This document shows positions 23,304-33,604 of a stretch of DNA of 64,000 nt, in pieces. The notes under the pieces are model-generated. The model was given only the letters and a program-made list of their open reading frames with translations, was not told the origin of the DNA and ran no database searches. The stretch covers positions 186,001 to 250,000 of the forward strand of contig JAHQIY010000012.1 in NCBI GenBank assembly GCA_019054805.1. The letters are read 5' to 3'. Made by a program: the position numbers and the translations under genes. Origin of the DNA: Brachionus manjavacas. Lineage: Eukaryota > Rotifera > Eurotatoria > Ploima > Brachionidae. Each line of letters begins with the position of its first letter. Positions within the stretch are counted from its first letter, which is position 1.

Positions 23304-23806
23304 TTTAAAAAACAAAATTTTTAAGCTTATTTGTAATTTTCTTTATTTTAGAAACAAATAAATCTTTTTCTAATAAATTTTTCCAAAATTCTCAAACAAT
23401 GTTTAATGTATAAACTTGCTCAGAGTATTTTCAGACTTGGATCAATGATTTCCAGAATTTATTAACCTTTTTTTTTATTTATAAAAAATAAATAGAAATA
23501 ATTTTCAAATTTTATAATTTTTTTATTTAAAAAAACGTTCGACGAGCTTCGAACAAGAGCGGTTTTTTTAATGATTTTAGATCTAGAATAATTTAAAAAT
23601 GCATTTTTTAAAATATTTTAAAGAAAAAAACATATTTTAGAAACTTTATAAATGAAATTTTTTAGAAACAAAAATTAAAGAAAAGAACAGTATGCAAGAA
23701 AGAATTTTATTAGTATTCAAAATCTATTAAATTGATAATTAGAGAAATACAAAAATAAAAGAGATATTGGTTTATAAAAAGTTAAATTAGCTAAAACAAA
23801 ATCAAG
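23304..23806. other. 3' flank of SLC26
   Basis: AT-rich. AATAAAT words at about 23357 could serve polyadenylation. No other feature. Confidence 0.5.
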
Positions 23807-24045
23807 CAATTATTGAGTCAAGAGTGCTTTTTTTTCTTTTGGAAGACGGCCTCTTTTTCGCTTTTTACCTAGTGGTATTTGCTTCGCCTCTAAGGGAATT
23901 AAACACAACTTGAATCTAGCAACGATTCCGATGATGTGCTTGCAAATGTTATCTTTGATGTATCTTGGACAAGTGGATGTACTTCCAAGCCATTCATCAG
24001 GATTTGAAACCAAATTTACTTCCCAAACTGAGGATTGCTATATTA
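23807..24045 (-). pseudogene. SWIM zinc-finger fragment, MULE-transposase related
   Basis: The minus-strand frame contains WEVNLVSNPDEWLGSTSTCP, then RYIKDNICKHIIGIVARF and a basic tail KKRKRGRLPKEKKALL before a TAA stop. This is the SWIM pattern (C-x-C ... C-x-H) that follows the catalytic domain in many Mutator-like transposases, but the first Cys is replaced by Ser. No transposase core is found upstream, so it is an isolated 3' fragment. Confidence 0.7.
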
Positions 24046-24962
24046 GAGAACAAAGTTTGACCTTGAGAGCACTAATTTAGGTAATATAACTATAACTAGT
24101 AGTGATATATTCTATTTTTAGGTTAATATGTCTTTAATAAGAATCGATATACATATTTTTAAAGTGAGCTTTTAAATAAATTGATTGATCAATAATTACT
24201 TTGACTATGTTAGCTATTGCAATTGACTATGTTAACACTCAATACATTTTTAAAACAAATTGATTCTAATGCCTTTTTTTCGAACATTTTCTTCCACTCA
24301 AAAAAATGTAAAATAAGCGAGCAGCCAGTTTTCTTTTAGTCTATCTTCAAAAATCTCTTCTCTAGTAAACCATTAAAGCCATCTAGGAAAAATTAATTTA
24401 TCAAAGCTTGATCTTTAAAATTATAATAATTAATAAAAAATTAAATAAGGCCGGGAGAATTAATTTTAAAAATAGGCAATATGAAGTAAATGATCATGAT
24501 AAAATGATCAAAACTTAATAGATTAAAATGTTAATAAAAATGATGGAAAAATCTTTTTTTTTATATACTTATAAATAAAAAACTCGCACTGGTAGTAGTA
24601 GAAATTAGTTTATAAAGGAACAAATTATATTAGTTTAATTAGTTAAATTTGTTTGTCTGCGAAAAGATAAACCCTTGTAGAACAACAAAAGTTATATTTG
24701 GTTCGTTGGTAGAAGCATTACTGCTTTTAACAGAGTTATTTTATACTCGCTACTTACGTCTTTCGACGCCATTATTTATAGTCCATTTGACTCGCGAGTC
24801 CTGACACGTTCCCATAATCGTTGTTTTAAGCCAGATTCCTTTTTTTAGATGAATGGTAACAACCATCTAGAGAAATGGTTTGGGGATGAATTCAAACCAG
24901 GTGGCAAGTAAATGCACAACACTGAACGCACTAGGTTTAATCTAAAATTTAGTATTTTTTCA
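24046..24962. other. Spacer before the MULE
   Basis: AT-rich with no gene recognised. Moderate-complexity stretch at 24690-24920 without resemblance to anything else in the window. Confidence 0.45.
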
Positions 24963-27054
24963 GGTGAACTATCAAAATAGAGAAAAAAAAAATTAGAGAA
25001 ATTAATTAGAGTCAAGACAAGTTTAGAGAAATCATAAAATAGAGAAAGGAAAATTAGAGAATTTGTATAATAGAGAAAAAAAATTATGGAAAAAAATTTA
25101 GAGAAAAAATATAGAGAAAAGCACAGACAATATTTTTAATATAAATAAATAGCTTTTTTATTCATCTTGTTTAAATTCAACTAAAAATGAGCCAAATTAA
25201 TTCTCCGCTTTTAAGTAGACTTAGATCTATCAAAGATTATAAGCCTAGCAAAGAGAATTTAATAAAAAAAACAAGAACTAAAATGCAATCAATTAATGTA
25301 AATGGTTTTGGAATTTTAGTGGATCAATTGTACTCAGGTCAAAGTATGGTGACGAGTAATGACGATGAAAATCCGGATACAGTTTTTGCTGATATTGATT
25401 TTTCATTTTATAATATTTGTGAAAGAACGATTGACTATATGCAAAATTTGAAGATTAATATTTTAGACGAACATGATTGGAGTCTAAATATTTCCCAAAA
25501 AAGTGTCTATAAACTTTATTCAAATGGTTTTTGTTATGTTGTAGATAAACCAAAGAAAGAACTGGTACAAGAAGCGTCAAAGATTTATTGGCGTTGTGAG
25601 TTTTACAATGAATGTGGTGGACGAGGCGTGTCTAGTGGACTTTCAAGGAAACAAAAGTGCATAATCACATGCCAAAACCTGAGAGCAAAGAGTTTCTTGT
25701 AAGTAAACAAGAATTAAAAAAACGTGCATTAATGTCAAATGATGCACCAAGAGCACTAATAAGAGAATTTCAACTCAGCCAAAGTGATAATTGTATTGGA
25801 AATTGGCCAAACAAAAATGCGATAAGGCAGCAGATAATTCGGACAAGAAATGTGAATGCAAAGGGTAACCCTAAGTGCTTAGAAGATGTAGATATTCCCG
25901 AAGATTTAAGATTGACTTATAAAAATTCTAAATTTTTTTATGGTGATTCTGGAAAGAATGACAAAAATAGAATAATATTTTTTACAACAGAGCAAAATAT
26001 AAAACTTTTGAGCTCATATCATGACTGGTACTGTGATGGTACGTTTGATATTTCACCAACTGTGTTTAAACAAGTTTATACTATTCATATAATCATTAGG
26101 GGCACTACTCTTCCAATGTTATACGCTTTTCTTCCGAATAAGAAGCAAATAACTTATAAAAAATTATTCAAGTTAGTAAGTGATTCGATTACAATCAACC
26201 CAAAATCTGTAAATTGTGACTTTGAACTAGCTGCTATAAATGCTTTGAGGTTAGTATTTAAATGTAAAATCTATGGTTGTTTTTTCACCTATCACAGTCG
26301 TTCTGGTGACGTGTTCAAACAAACCATTCAAAGATTTGGTTTAACGAAGATTTTAGGCAAACTTTTCGTCAAGTTCAGTCACTTGCTTTTGTTCCGTGTG
26401 AGAATGTTGTAAAAGGCTTTGATTTAATTAAGAATAAAGCAGCTAAAAACTTTGTTTTTTTTTTAAAATTATGTCGAGAACAATTATATTGGAGTTTTTA
26501 GAAACAAAAAACGTATGTCACCCCGTTTACAAATAGATATTTGGAATTTACACGAGAGAGTTAAAAAAGACTTGCATAGAACCAATAATAATGTCTTGTC
26601 TTGGCAATCCCGTATAAAAAGCGATGCAAGACATAATCTTACAGTTAATAAAGTAGTTGAACTTTTTCGTTTAGAGCAAAGTAATATGGAATCAGATTTG
26701 TTGTTATTATTTTCAGGTAGTCAATTAAAGTCAACAAGCAGTAAAGCACAAAAAAAAGAAGATAAAATAAAGCGCCAAGTTAATGAATATAAAACAGAAA
26801 ATTTAGAGTTGTTCCTTACTGGATTTTCAATTTTATTGATGGAATATTAATTAATTAATCAGTTTATCAGACTTTTTCTATTTTTTTTTCAATAAAAATT
26901 TTGTAATTTTTTTTCGGTAAATTTTTTTCTCTTTTCCTTTTTTTATCTCTAATAAAAATATTCTCTAATTAATTGACACATTTTTTTCTCTATAGATTTT
27001 ATCTCTTATTTAGCTATTCTTTAAAAATTTATTTCTCTATTTTGATCGTTTACC
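24963..27054 (+). mobile_element. Mutator-like element (MULE) with subterminal repeat arrays
   Basis: The left end GGTGAACTATCAAAATAGAG and the inverse of the right end GGTAAACGATCAAAATAGAG agree at 18 of 20 positions. Inside each end lies an array of degenerate TAGAGAAA words, all in one orientation on the left (24976-25130) and inverted on the right (26930-27040). The interior carries a FLYWCH/MULE transposase gene. Length is about 2.09 kb. Target duplication is uncertain because both flanks are T-rich (TTTTTTCA and TTTTTTAC). Confidence 0.82.
25187..26850 (+). pseudogene. FLYWCH plus MULE-type transposase, frameshifted
   Basis: Encodes the putative transposase of the surrounding element. 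The 171-codon first frame holds a FLYWCH-like zinc finger (FCYVVDKPKK, YWRCEFYNECGGRG) whose final His pair (HNHMP) lies in the next frame, so a shift occurs near 25653. The second frame (25657 on) has the transposase core: WYCDGTFDISPTVFKQVY (first Asp), NCDFELAAINALR (second Asp) and GCFFTYH. A second shift near 26345 moves to NEDFRQTFRQVQSLAFVP. The C-terminal part returns in frame from about 26466 (YVENNYIGVF, IDIWNLHERVK, RTNNNVLSW). At least two indels make it non-functional as read, unless some are sequencing errors. Confidence 0.85.
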
Positions 27055-27155
27055 TTTTTTACCGTTACATCTATTTTACTTGACTAGGGTTCGAACCCTG
27101 ACTCTCAGTCGCAATTCGAACCCTGAATCGTCTTGCTCTTTCTTCACAAGCATTT

Positions 27156-27297
27156 GGCAAGTTTTTTTTTCTATTTAACTTTTTTGAAATTTTGAAATTA
27201 CGTTGTTTCATTAAAACTCAATACTTAAGCATGTTAAAATTTGAAATATAATTACGCAATTATTTTTAGAAATGTAAAATAGAAAAAAAAACTTGCC
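27156..27297. mobile_element. Short fold-back element
   Basis: GGCAAGTTTTTTTTTCTATT at the left and its inverse ending ACTTGCC at the right enclose 142 bp, with a looser inner match around AATTACG/ACGCAATT. ATTT flanks both ends and could be a short target duplication. Confidence 0.6.
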
Positions 27298-27654
27298 ATT
27301 TCCTTTATTCCAAATGTTTCTTCTAATTTGTCGCGTTTTCTTCTAATTTATCAGATTTTGCATGAAGTATTTTCGCTTTGATTTCCCCTCTTTCAGTAAT
27401 CAGTGCCTATTGTATAAAGATGACTAAAGTGACTATCGTATTTTTTTTCAATAATTCAAATGTAATTAATTTATCATCTAATACTGAAAATTTTACTTTT
27501 TATTTTTTTATGAAAGAAGCTTTTTTCAAAAAAATTAACTTTTTATTTTTTTTTTTCATTTTTATTTTATTTTTTTAATCAATAAAATTTGGTTTAAAAT
27601 TTTTGTTTGTCTTTATCATTTTATATTTATAAAACGAACACCGAATTTTCAAAG
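27298..27654. other. AT-rich spacer
   Basis: Includes a 66-codon frame at 27378-27578 that is Phe-rich only because of T-runs. Not believed to be a gene. Confidence 0.5.
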
Positions 27655-27905
27655 CTCTCTAGATTTCGAGAAAGGTTTACTCAAGTCAGTTGTAAAGGAA
27701 TTTAGTAATAGTTTGGTTAGTGGTTGTTATTTTCACTTAGTACAAAATCTGGTTAAAAGATACAGAGCATCTAAATTTGGATTTTCTCAAGTGGAATGGG
27801 AAGGTGTTTTTATGCTGAGAGCTTTGCTTTTTGTTCCTATGTAAGACTTATTTGAAGCATATGAAACGATTAAGGAAACTTGTTCTGAAAATTTAGGGTT
27901 GATTT
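27655..27905 (+). pseudogene. MULE transposase core fragment
   Basis: The frame reads LDFEKGLLKSVVKEF, VSGCYFHLVQNLVKRYRA, then FMLRALLFVPM, a stop, and LFEAYETIKETCSENLG. The DFE and GC-FH--QN blocks are typical of the second half of MULE transposases. It is a second, different copy from the element ending at 27054. Confidence 0.72.
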
Positions 27906-28705
27906 TTTACTACTAATACCTGCCCAAAGCAACTAACTTTTTTGATTAAAATATCAATAATTAGTATAGCTAAAACATTTTTTTTTAAATTTCTTTTAGC
28001 GGATGCTTAGCAATAGCAATAGCAATAGGGCTCTATAGTAACGGCTATCTTTATGAATTCATCTTAAACAAAAAAAGATTCAAAAATTTATTTTAAAAAA
28101 TATTTTTCATTTACTTTTTTAATGTATGAATATCTAATTCAATCATACATTCATCAATAAAAATGCAGTCATCAAAATTTTCTTCAGTCAGCAAACATAG
28201 ATTACAATATTAACTCCTTTTAATTTCAATTTTTTCGGACACTATTTGACAGTATTTTAATTTTTACATTTATGAGATCACAAGATTAAAAAATTAAAAA
28301 AAAAATTTGAAAATAAAATTCAAATTTAATTTTAAAAAAATTTATTTTAAGGTTAAAAAACCTGGTTGTTTTTCTTGACCATTTAATTTTTGGCTGCATT
28401 GATAATCAAAGTTTAATTCAGTTTAATCGATTCTTTATTTGGAAAATGGCATTAAATTTTTATTTGTTCATTATTTGTGTAAAAATTTTATTAAGAGAGG
28501 AGGAAGAGAGGTTGAAGAGAGGTAGAATTTTCGTGTCGGATTGTATGTACTAAATTAGTGGTAAAAAATGAATCTGTGAATATTTATTTAATTCCTTATT
28601 GGTTTTATTAAATTTGTGGTATATTTTACTATTTCTGGGTGTTACAGTTAGCTATTTTCCGACAAAAGGTATGGATAAAATATTTAATTTTACTTAAAAT
28701 TAATA
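27906..28705. other. Intergenic region 3' of the glycosyltransferase gene
   Basis: AT-rich, with a purine-rich run at 28495-28530. No gene seen. Confidence 0.5.
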
Positions 28706-29752
28706 TTATTGAAGGAACCATAGATTTCTCGATTTCAAAGCATTTACTTTTGTTTCAAATGAAGGAAAATAATTGGCATGAACTGCAAATGGTGTTATTT
28801 TGAAAATTCTATCCATTTTTTGGTGAAAATAGTAATAACCATTAGCGATGGTTAATATATCGAAAGTTTCCAATCTATTATCATTAAAGTTTATCTTTTT
28901 TAAAATTTTGTCAAGAACAAATTGATCAACACTTTTTGCATCTTGTTCTTGTAGTTTTGTCATCATTAAATAGAGCTTTTTGCTAAAATCAGTTGGTGTT
29001 GCATAGAAGAAACCTGTGTTGTAATAAGCTTGATTTTTTCCAAAATCTTGTGCGTAAATTAAGTGCGCTTTGGAGTGTTTTGCTATTAAGTCAGCGTAAT
29101 TGAAAATAGCTCTATTCAGCCAAACACAATCAACATCACTAAAAATAAACTTTTGGTCCAAAATAAGCAACTTGAAGACCACATTTGTTTTAGCTTGAGT
29201 AATCGCATAATAGTTTTTGGTGAGAAAATTAGCTGGAGTTTCATCAACTGATAAATGCATCCAACTCTTGGGTAAATTTAAAACATTGTCCTTGTAGCCT
29301 TTGGAAATTAAAAAGCTCACAAATTCTTGGTCGAATGAAAAAATTACAAATTTGGTAATGTTTATTCTTTTCAAGCTAATAATCCAATTGAGTGTTAAAT
29401 CTTTAAATCCATAGTTAGAAACAGTCACTATAAACAGATTTTGAATTTTGTTCCGGTTTAATACAGCTAAAATGTTATTTTCTTCTTGTGAAATCTTATT
29501 ACTTGGTACAATAGTGTAATTTTTTAAGGCATTGTCAAGCATTGAAGAACAATCATCATTTTCCTCTAGGAATTTTAATATAGATGTTCTATTTAAACTT
29601 TTGTGTGTATCTCTTGAGCTATTTATCAATCTGATATATTTAATCAAAAATAAGTCGTATTTCAAATAGAAAAGTGCTAAAAAACCTGTTAGTATAACTG
29701 ATAAAATCAAAATTTTTTGCTTCATAATTGTTTTGAATCTAAAATAATTCAA
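28706..29752 (-). CDS. Type II membrane glycosyltransferase (nucleotide-diphospho-sugar transferase fold, GT77-like)
   Basis: The single open frame has 348 codons and probably encodes a Golgi-type enzyme transferring a sugar from a nucleotide sugar; donor and acceptor are unknown. Residues 13-30 form one hydrophobic anchor after a short basic N-terminus, giving type II topology. The lumenal part has IFSDVDCVWL with the metal-binding DVD at 206-208, then YNTGFFYATP at 244-253 and DQFVLDKIL, in the order seen in the nucleotide-diphospho-sugar transferase family (Pfam PF03407). An internal Met at residue 10 (29725) is an alternative start. No intron. Neighbours are transposons, so context says nothing about substrate. 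Confidence 0.85.
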   Translation of the reverse strand: MNYFRFKTIMKQKILILSVILTGFLALFYLKYDLFLIKYIRLINSSRDTHKSLNRTSILKFLEENDDCSSMLDNALKNYTIVPSNKISQEENNILAVLNRNKIQNLFIVTVSNYGFKDLTLNWIISLKRINITKFVIFSFDQEFVSFLISKGYKDNVLNLPKSWMHLSVDETPANFLTKNYYAITQAKTNVVFKLLILDQKFIFSDVDCVWLNRAIFNYADLIAKHSKAHLIYAQDFGKNQAYYNTGFFYATPTDFSKKLYLMMTKLQEQDAKSVDQFVLDKILKKINFNDNRLETFDILTIANGYYYFHQKMDRIFKITPFAVHANYFPSFETKVNALKSRNLWFLQ

Positions 29753-30191
29753 ATTTGAGAAAAAACAATTTAATTTTAAAATATACTTTTAACAAAAATA
29801 TTTCTCTATTAAAAAGAGCATTTTAAATATTTGACCAGTGTTGCATGCATTTAATTTAGATAGAAAAAATTCAATACCGTCAAACAACAAAAAATATTTT
29901 TGTTATTGAATTAGCAAACAAAAAAATTAAATGAAAGTTTTTAACAACAAGGTAAATTAGTATTTCATTAGAGAGAAGCAAAAATTCGAGTTTTTAAAAT
30001 ATTTAATTTTTGGTATTAAAAAAATATTTATTTACTCAGTCTCTATTGAGCCTCTTTTTATTTTATCATTTTAAAAATAAAATTTTTTTTAATCATCTTC
30101 TGAATGATTTAAGCTATTGAAGTGAATTGAATAAATTAGTTTTTTGGATATAAATATAAACTTGAAAAAATACAAAATTTGAAAAGAAAAG
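29753..30191. other. Upstream region of the glycosyltransferase gene
   Basis: AT-rich, no features recognised. Confidence 0.5.
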
Positions 30192-30659
30192 CAGTCTTGT
30201 GGAATAAAATTTTTAATTTAAGTTAAATTTGAAATTAAATTAGAAAACCATCTGTTTTTAAATTAAAATTAGAATTTAACTTAAAGTTGAAGAGAAATTT
30301 CAATTTAGAGTAAAATCAACTAAAAGATTAAAATTATTAAAATTTGAGTAAAATATTTGAAAAATTTATCATTTAAAAATATATCATTTAAAAATTTGCT
30401 TAAAATTCAAGAAATTTTTGTTTGTAATTAAAACGTAAATATTTTCTCATTTAGTAAATTGTATAAGTGAAAGGCTCACAAAAAATTTACAAAAAAAAGT
30501 CCACTTTTGGTAATCTGAACTGAAGTGGTATATTTAAAATTAAAGTTGTAAAATTACTGATATTTTCAAAAAATGTAAAAATTTGTTCAATCCAGAGATA
30601 GAAAACAATATTCTTTTGCTTCGATTGCTTAAATTCCATCACGGACGAATATACAAAAA
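30192..30659. repeat. Inverted duplicate, partner of 41355-41820
   Basis: About 467 bp, beginning GCAGTCTTGTGGAATAAAAT, recurs in inverted orientation at 41355-41820 with very few differences. It ends exactly where the LINE remnant at 30661 starts. Short frames in it (30705-30487) are not convincing genes. Confidence 0.85.
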
Positions 30660-30660
30660 T

Positions 30661-31200
30661 AAGTCTTTCAACTGGGAGTCCCTCAAGGAGGTTGCCTATC
30701 TCCAACTATTTTTATTCTGTGAGTGACATAGCTTTCCTTTACAGTTTTCCTTCTGATGCTGGAATAGCCTTATTAGCAGATGACCTCTGTTTTTGGGTAT
30801 CCAAGGCCACAAAAATTAAAATTTTTCAGTGGGAATGCTCCTTTAAAAACAACAGAATTTTTTAAATATGTCACTCACATGATCATTTTTCGACTCCTGT
30901 TTTATAATACTTCAATCAGGTACTCAAAAGAACAAAGCTGAAATACAAAAAATCCAAATTCGGGTCTTGAGAATCATCTAATATTTTCCAGTAAGGCCAA
31001 GTATCAAAACAGATTGAAAAGTCACCATTCATTCGAACGTTGAACTTCGCCTTGATTCACTAGCGAACTTTCCACAAGAAATTTAGCTTTTAACTCAAAT
31101 GATGACGCTAGAAATTAAGATCAAGATTGCTATGCCAAAAATGTAATTGAAGAACTTTTTCAGACAATTTTTGACAATTCACGATTTATTATCTGAAAAT
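30661..31200 (+). pseudogene. Fragmentary LINE reverse transcriptase
   Basis: FQLGVPQGGCLSPTIFI at 30668-30718 and IALLADDLCFWVS at 30762-30800 are the fourth and fifth reverse transcriptase boxes. Further on, IQKIQIRVLRIIYFPVRPS and NVELRLDSLA resemble the C-terminal tail of jockey-type LINEs. Many stops and shifts. It differs from families A, B and C. Confidence 0.75.
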
Positions 31201-31203
31201 AAA

Positions 31204-31690
31204 TTCTTTTAACAATAATAATAATAAATAAAAAGCTATGATGTGGAAAACCACACGAATGAGTCTTTAGACTCATTCTAATAGCTTTCTAAATCTAATT
31301 TATCTTGTTTATTTTTAAATTCATTAATAGCATAATAGTCAATTATATCTTTTGATAGACTATTGATACACTATTGAAAAAAAATTTTGACGTTGTTCAG
31401 ATTTTTTCAGAAGCTGTGTTTCTTTAAAAAAGTCATGAATTCTCAGCCATTATCTGGGTCCATTCGACAAATCGTTTTTGAAAATAGGATTGTACCAGTT
31501 GATCTTCTCAAAACCCTTAACAATTTTAAAATTTGAATTAGGTCGCCTTTTGTGCTTGTTACCTCTGGCGTTTCAAAATTAAGATTTTCAATTTCGAAAA
31601 ATTCGATGTTTTTAATGTCTTTTTTTGAATTGGCAATGCCAATTTGGCATCCAAACTTGAATTCAATTTCCGAGATATAAAATTATTTTT
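31204..31690 (-). pseudogene. CR1-like LINE 3' end, decayed
   Basis: The minus-strand frames give FETPEVTSTKGDLIQILKLL and then EKINWYNPIFKNDLSNGP, aligning with RRTRGDLIQQFKLSRGAEQINWPFF of family A. The element ends at low coordinates in a hairpin-like GTGTGGTTTTCCACA and an AAT repeat (TTATTATTATTATTGTT on its strand), as CR1-like elements do. 5' truncated. Confidence 0.7.
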
Positions 31691-31917
31691 AAATAATCTA
31701 AATTCATACGATTTTTTTTTAAATTGTTTGGAAATAAGATTTGATTTTGTAAAATAAAAATTTTTATTAATTTTATTTGTTTCGAAAATAAAATTCTATC
31801 TTTGAATAAAAATATTTTTTATTCTATAAAAACTGTCTTTAAATAAAAAAATTGTCTTTATAAAGAAGCGCATCTCGTTCTTTGATAATGTCCCTAAAAT
31901 TCGGCATTTTATTACTC

Positions 31918-32120
31918 ATTTTTTTCCATTTGATTTAATTATTTATCTGAGTGATTTGTGCTCATCAATTCCATGTGATACAGTTAATAAATTAAACAAT
32001 AGTCGTTTAAATAATGATTTGAAAGATTTGAATTGTCCATTTGGAGCCAAATCAAAAATATCTTGAAAAAAAAACTAGAACCATAACTCAGATTTGAGCC
32101 TCGTTTATATCAACTAGAAA
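31918..32120 (-). pseudogene. Conserved coding remnant T
   Basis: One minus-strand frame reads FFFQDIFDLAPNGQFKSFKS and LFKRLLFNLL, SHGIDEHKSLR. The related copies at 55.84, 57.66 and 61.33 kb encode FFQDLWDLNPNGHVKSFKSL and SHGINEHNLLR. Differences keep amino-acid class, suggesting descent from a real protein-coding gene, perhaps part of a transposon. I do not recognise the family. Confidence 0.55.
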
Positions 32121-32406
32121 TCATCGAGTCGAACCCATGTAAAAAAAGACACAAAATTGTTTTTAATTTATTATAATTTATGCATGTTTAAATCGCAATA
32201 GTATACAAAAATTTTTTTATTTGATATTTAAAATAACAAAGAGGTCCATTAAAAAGCAATAGAAAAAAATTGTTAGCTTAAATTGTTAGTAAAAATAAAA
32301 GCTTCTCAAAACATAAGCGTTCAAAATTGTCGTTTGGCTTAGCAAGTTTGAAAAATCAAATTTAATTAATAGCGTCATCACGTGTTAAAAAACCGTTGAA
32401 AGTTGT

Positions 32407-33555
32407 GTGTTGGCAATGTCGCTCAACAAAACAAACCAAAACCGACGGTGGATATTTAAAAATTCGGTCAAGCTAAATCTGAAGAGGTTAGACAAACCGA
32501 TTAGCCATAAGGTCTTATTTGGTTCACTGGATATCGTACTTAACCAGGTGGAAAATGATGCGATCACATCTGTCTACAAATTTTCTTCAAACAAAGTATG
32601 GATAATCGAGTTTAATGCTGCTTTTAATGTTACCCAAATCTTCGATCGTGAAATCAAAATTAATGGAACCAATTTCAGACTTGAAGATGCAAATAAAGTC
32701 CCGGATCTCAGAAGGTATTGTACTTTTCGATTTCACTTCTTGCCCTCTGATTTCGAGAATCATAGACTTGAAACCTTCTTTAATGCTGTTCGAATTGATG
32801 GACTCAATATTGTACACATTACCGAAGAAAAATATAAAGATAGACCCGAGAGGAAAAATGGTGTCAGAAGAGTAAGAATATCATTTCCAAAAGAAGTTGA
32901 GAACATTATTGGAAGCTTGTCAGGCCCTACAATAATGTATGGTTTAAAGTGTCTTGTGTCAATTGTTGGACAAAAGCAGAAATGCTATTTTTGTGATGAA
33001 GAAGGGCACAACATAGCGAAATGCCCTGTCAAAGAAAAACTATGCGAAAAGTGTCATCAAGAAGGAAACTTGAGAAAGAAATGTTCCATTGCTGAAAGCT
33101 TGAGTCGCTTGAGAGGAAAAAGATTGACTACAATGATCTTTACATTGACCAAGAAGAAACCCAATCAATAATTGAAGCTGACCTAAAAGACAATGATGAA
33201 AATCTGATGCCAAAAACGCCTGGATATCAGCCATCAAATCTCAATGACGTAATGTCAGAAATTAGTCCTCAAGACCTCGAAACTTCAGTGTTAGAAGACA
33301 GTTTGGTAAGCCATTTAAACGATCTTCTACCAATAAGTCAGAGACCTGTCAATGTCCTCTCAAATGATCAGAATGAGACTGAAGCTTTTTTCCAAAAAAA
33401 ATCAAATCAAGAGATTTCCCGAATCTGATCCAAATGAAAAAGAGCTCACCGAAAATGAATCAAAGAAACCATTAGTTGTATTAGAAAATCAAACGACAGT
33501 ACCTTCGAGTCTGAATCAAACAGTTCAACAACTGAATGTTCAATTCAAGTAGATC
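32407..33555 (+). pseudogene. Family B ORF1, nucleic-acid binding protein, frameshifted
   Basis: The first 254-codon frame resembles LINE ORF1 or gag-like proteins that coat element RNA. Near its end are two zinc-knuckle-like blocks, CYFCDEEGHNIAKC (a proper C-x2-C-x4-H-x4-C) and CEKCHQEGNLRKKC (degenerate, no His at the usual place). Frame changes near 33110 (continuing YNDLYIDQEETQSIIEADLK) and near 33390 split the acidic C-terminal region before a stop near 33552. A decayed copy is at 40.9-39.7 kb. Confidence 0.78.
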
Positions 33556-33604
33556 AATCATCTAACAAAATTGGTCAGCAAACTGCCAGTCAAGAAAATT
33601 TAGA

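Noticed and set aside
27085..27118. GGGTTCGAACCC and a second TTCGAACCC resembling a tRNA T-arm
   Set aside because: On either strand no acceptor, D or anticodon arm can be placed at the right distance. It is just a short palindrome repeated once imperfectly.
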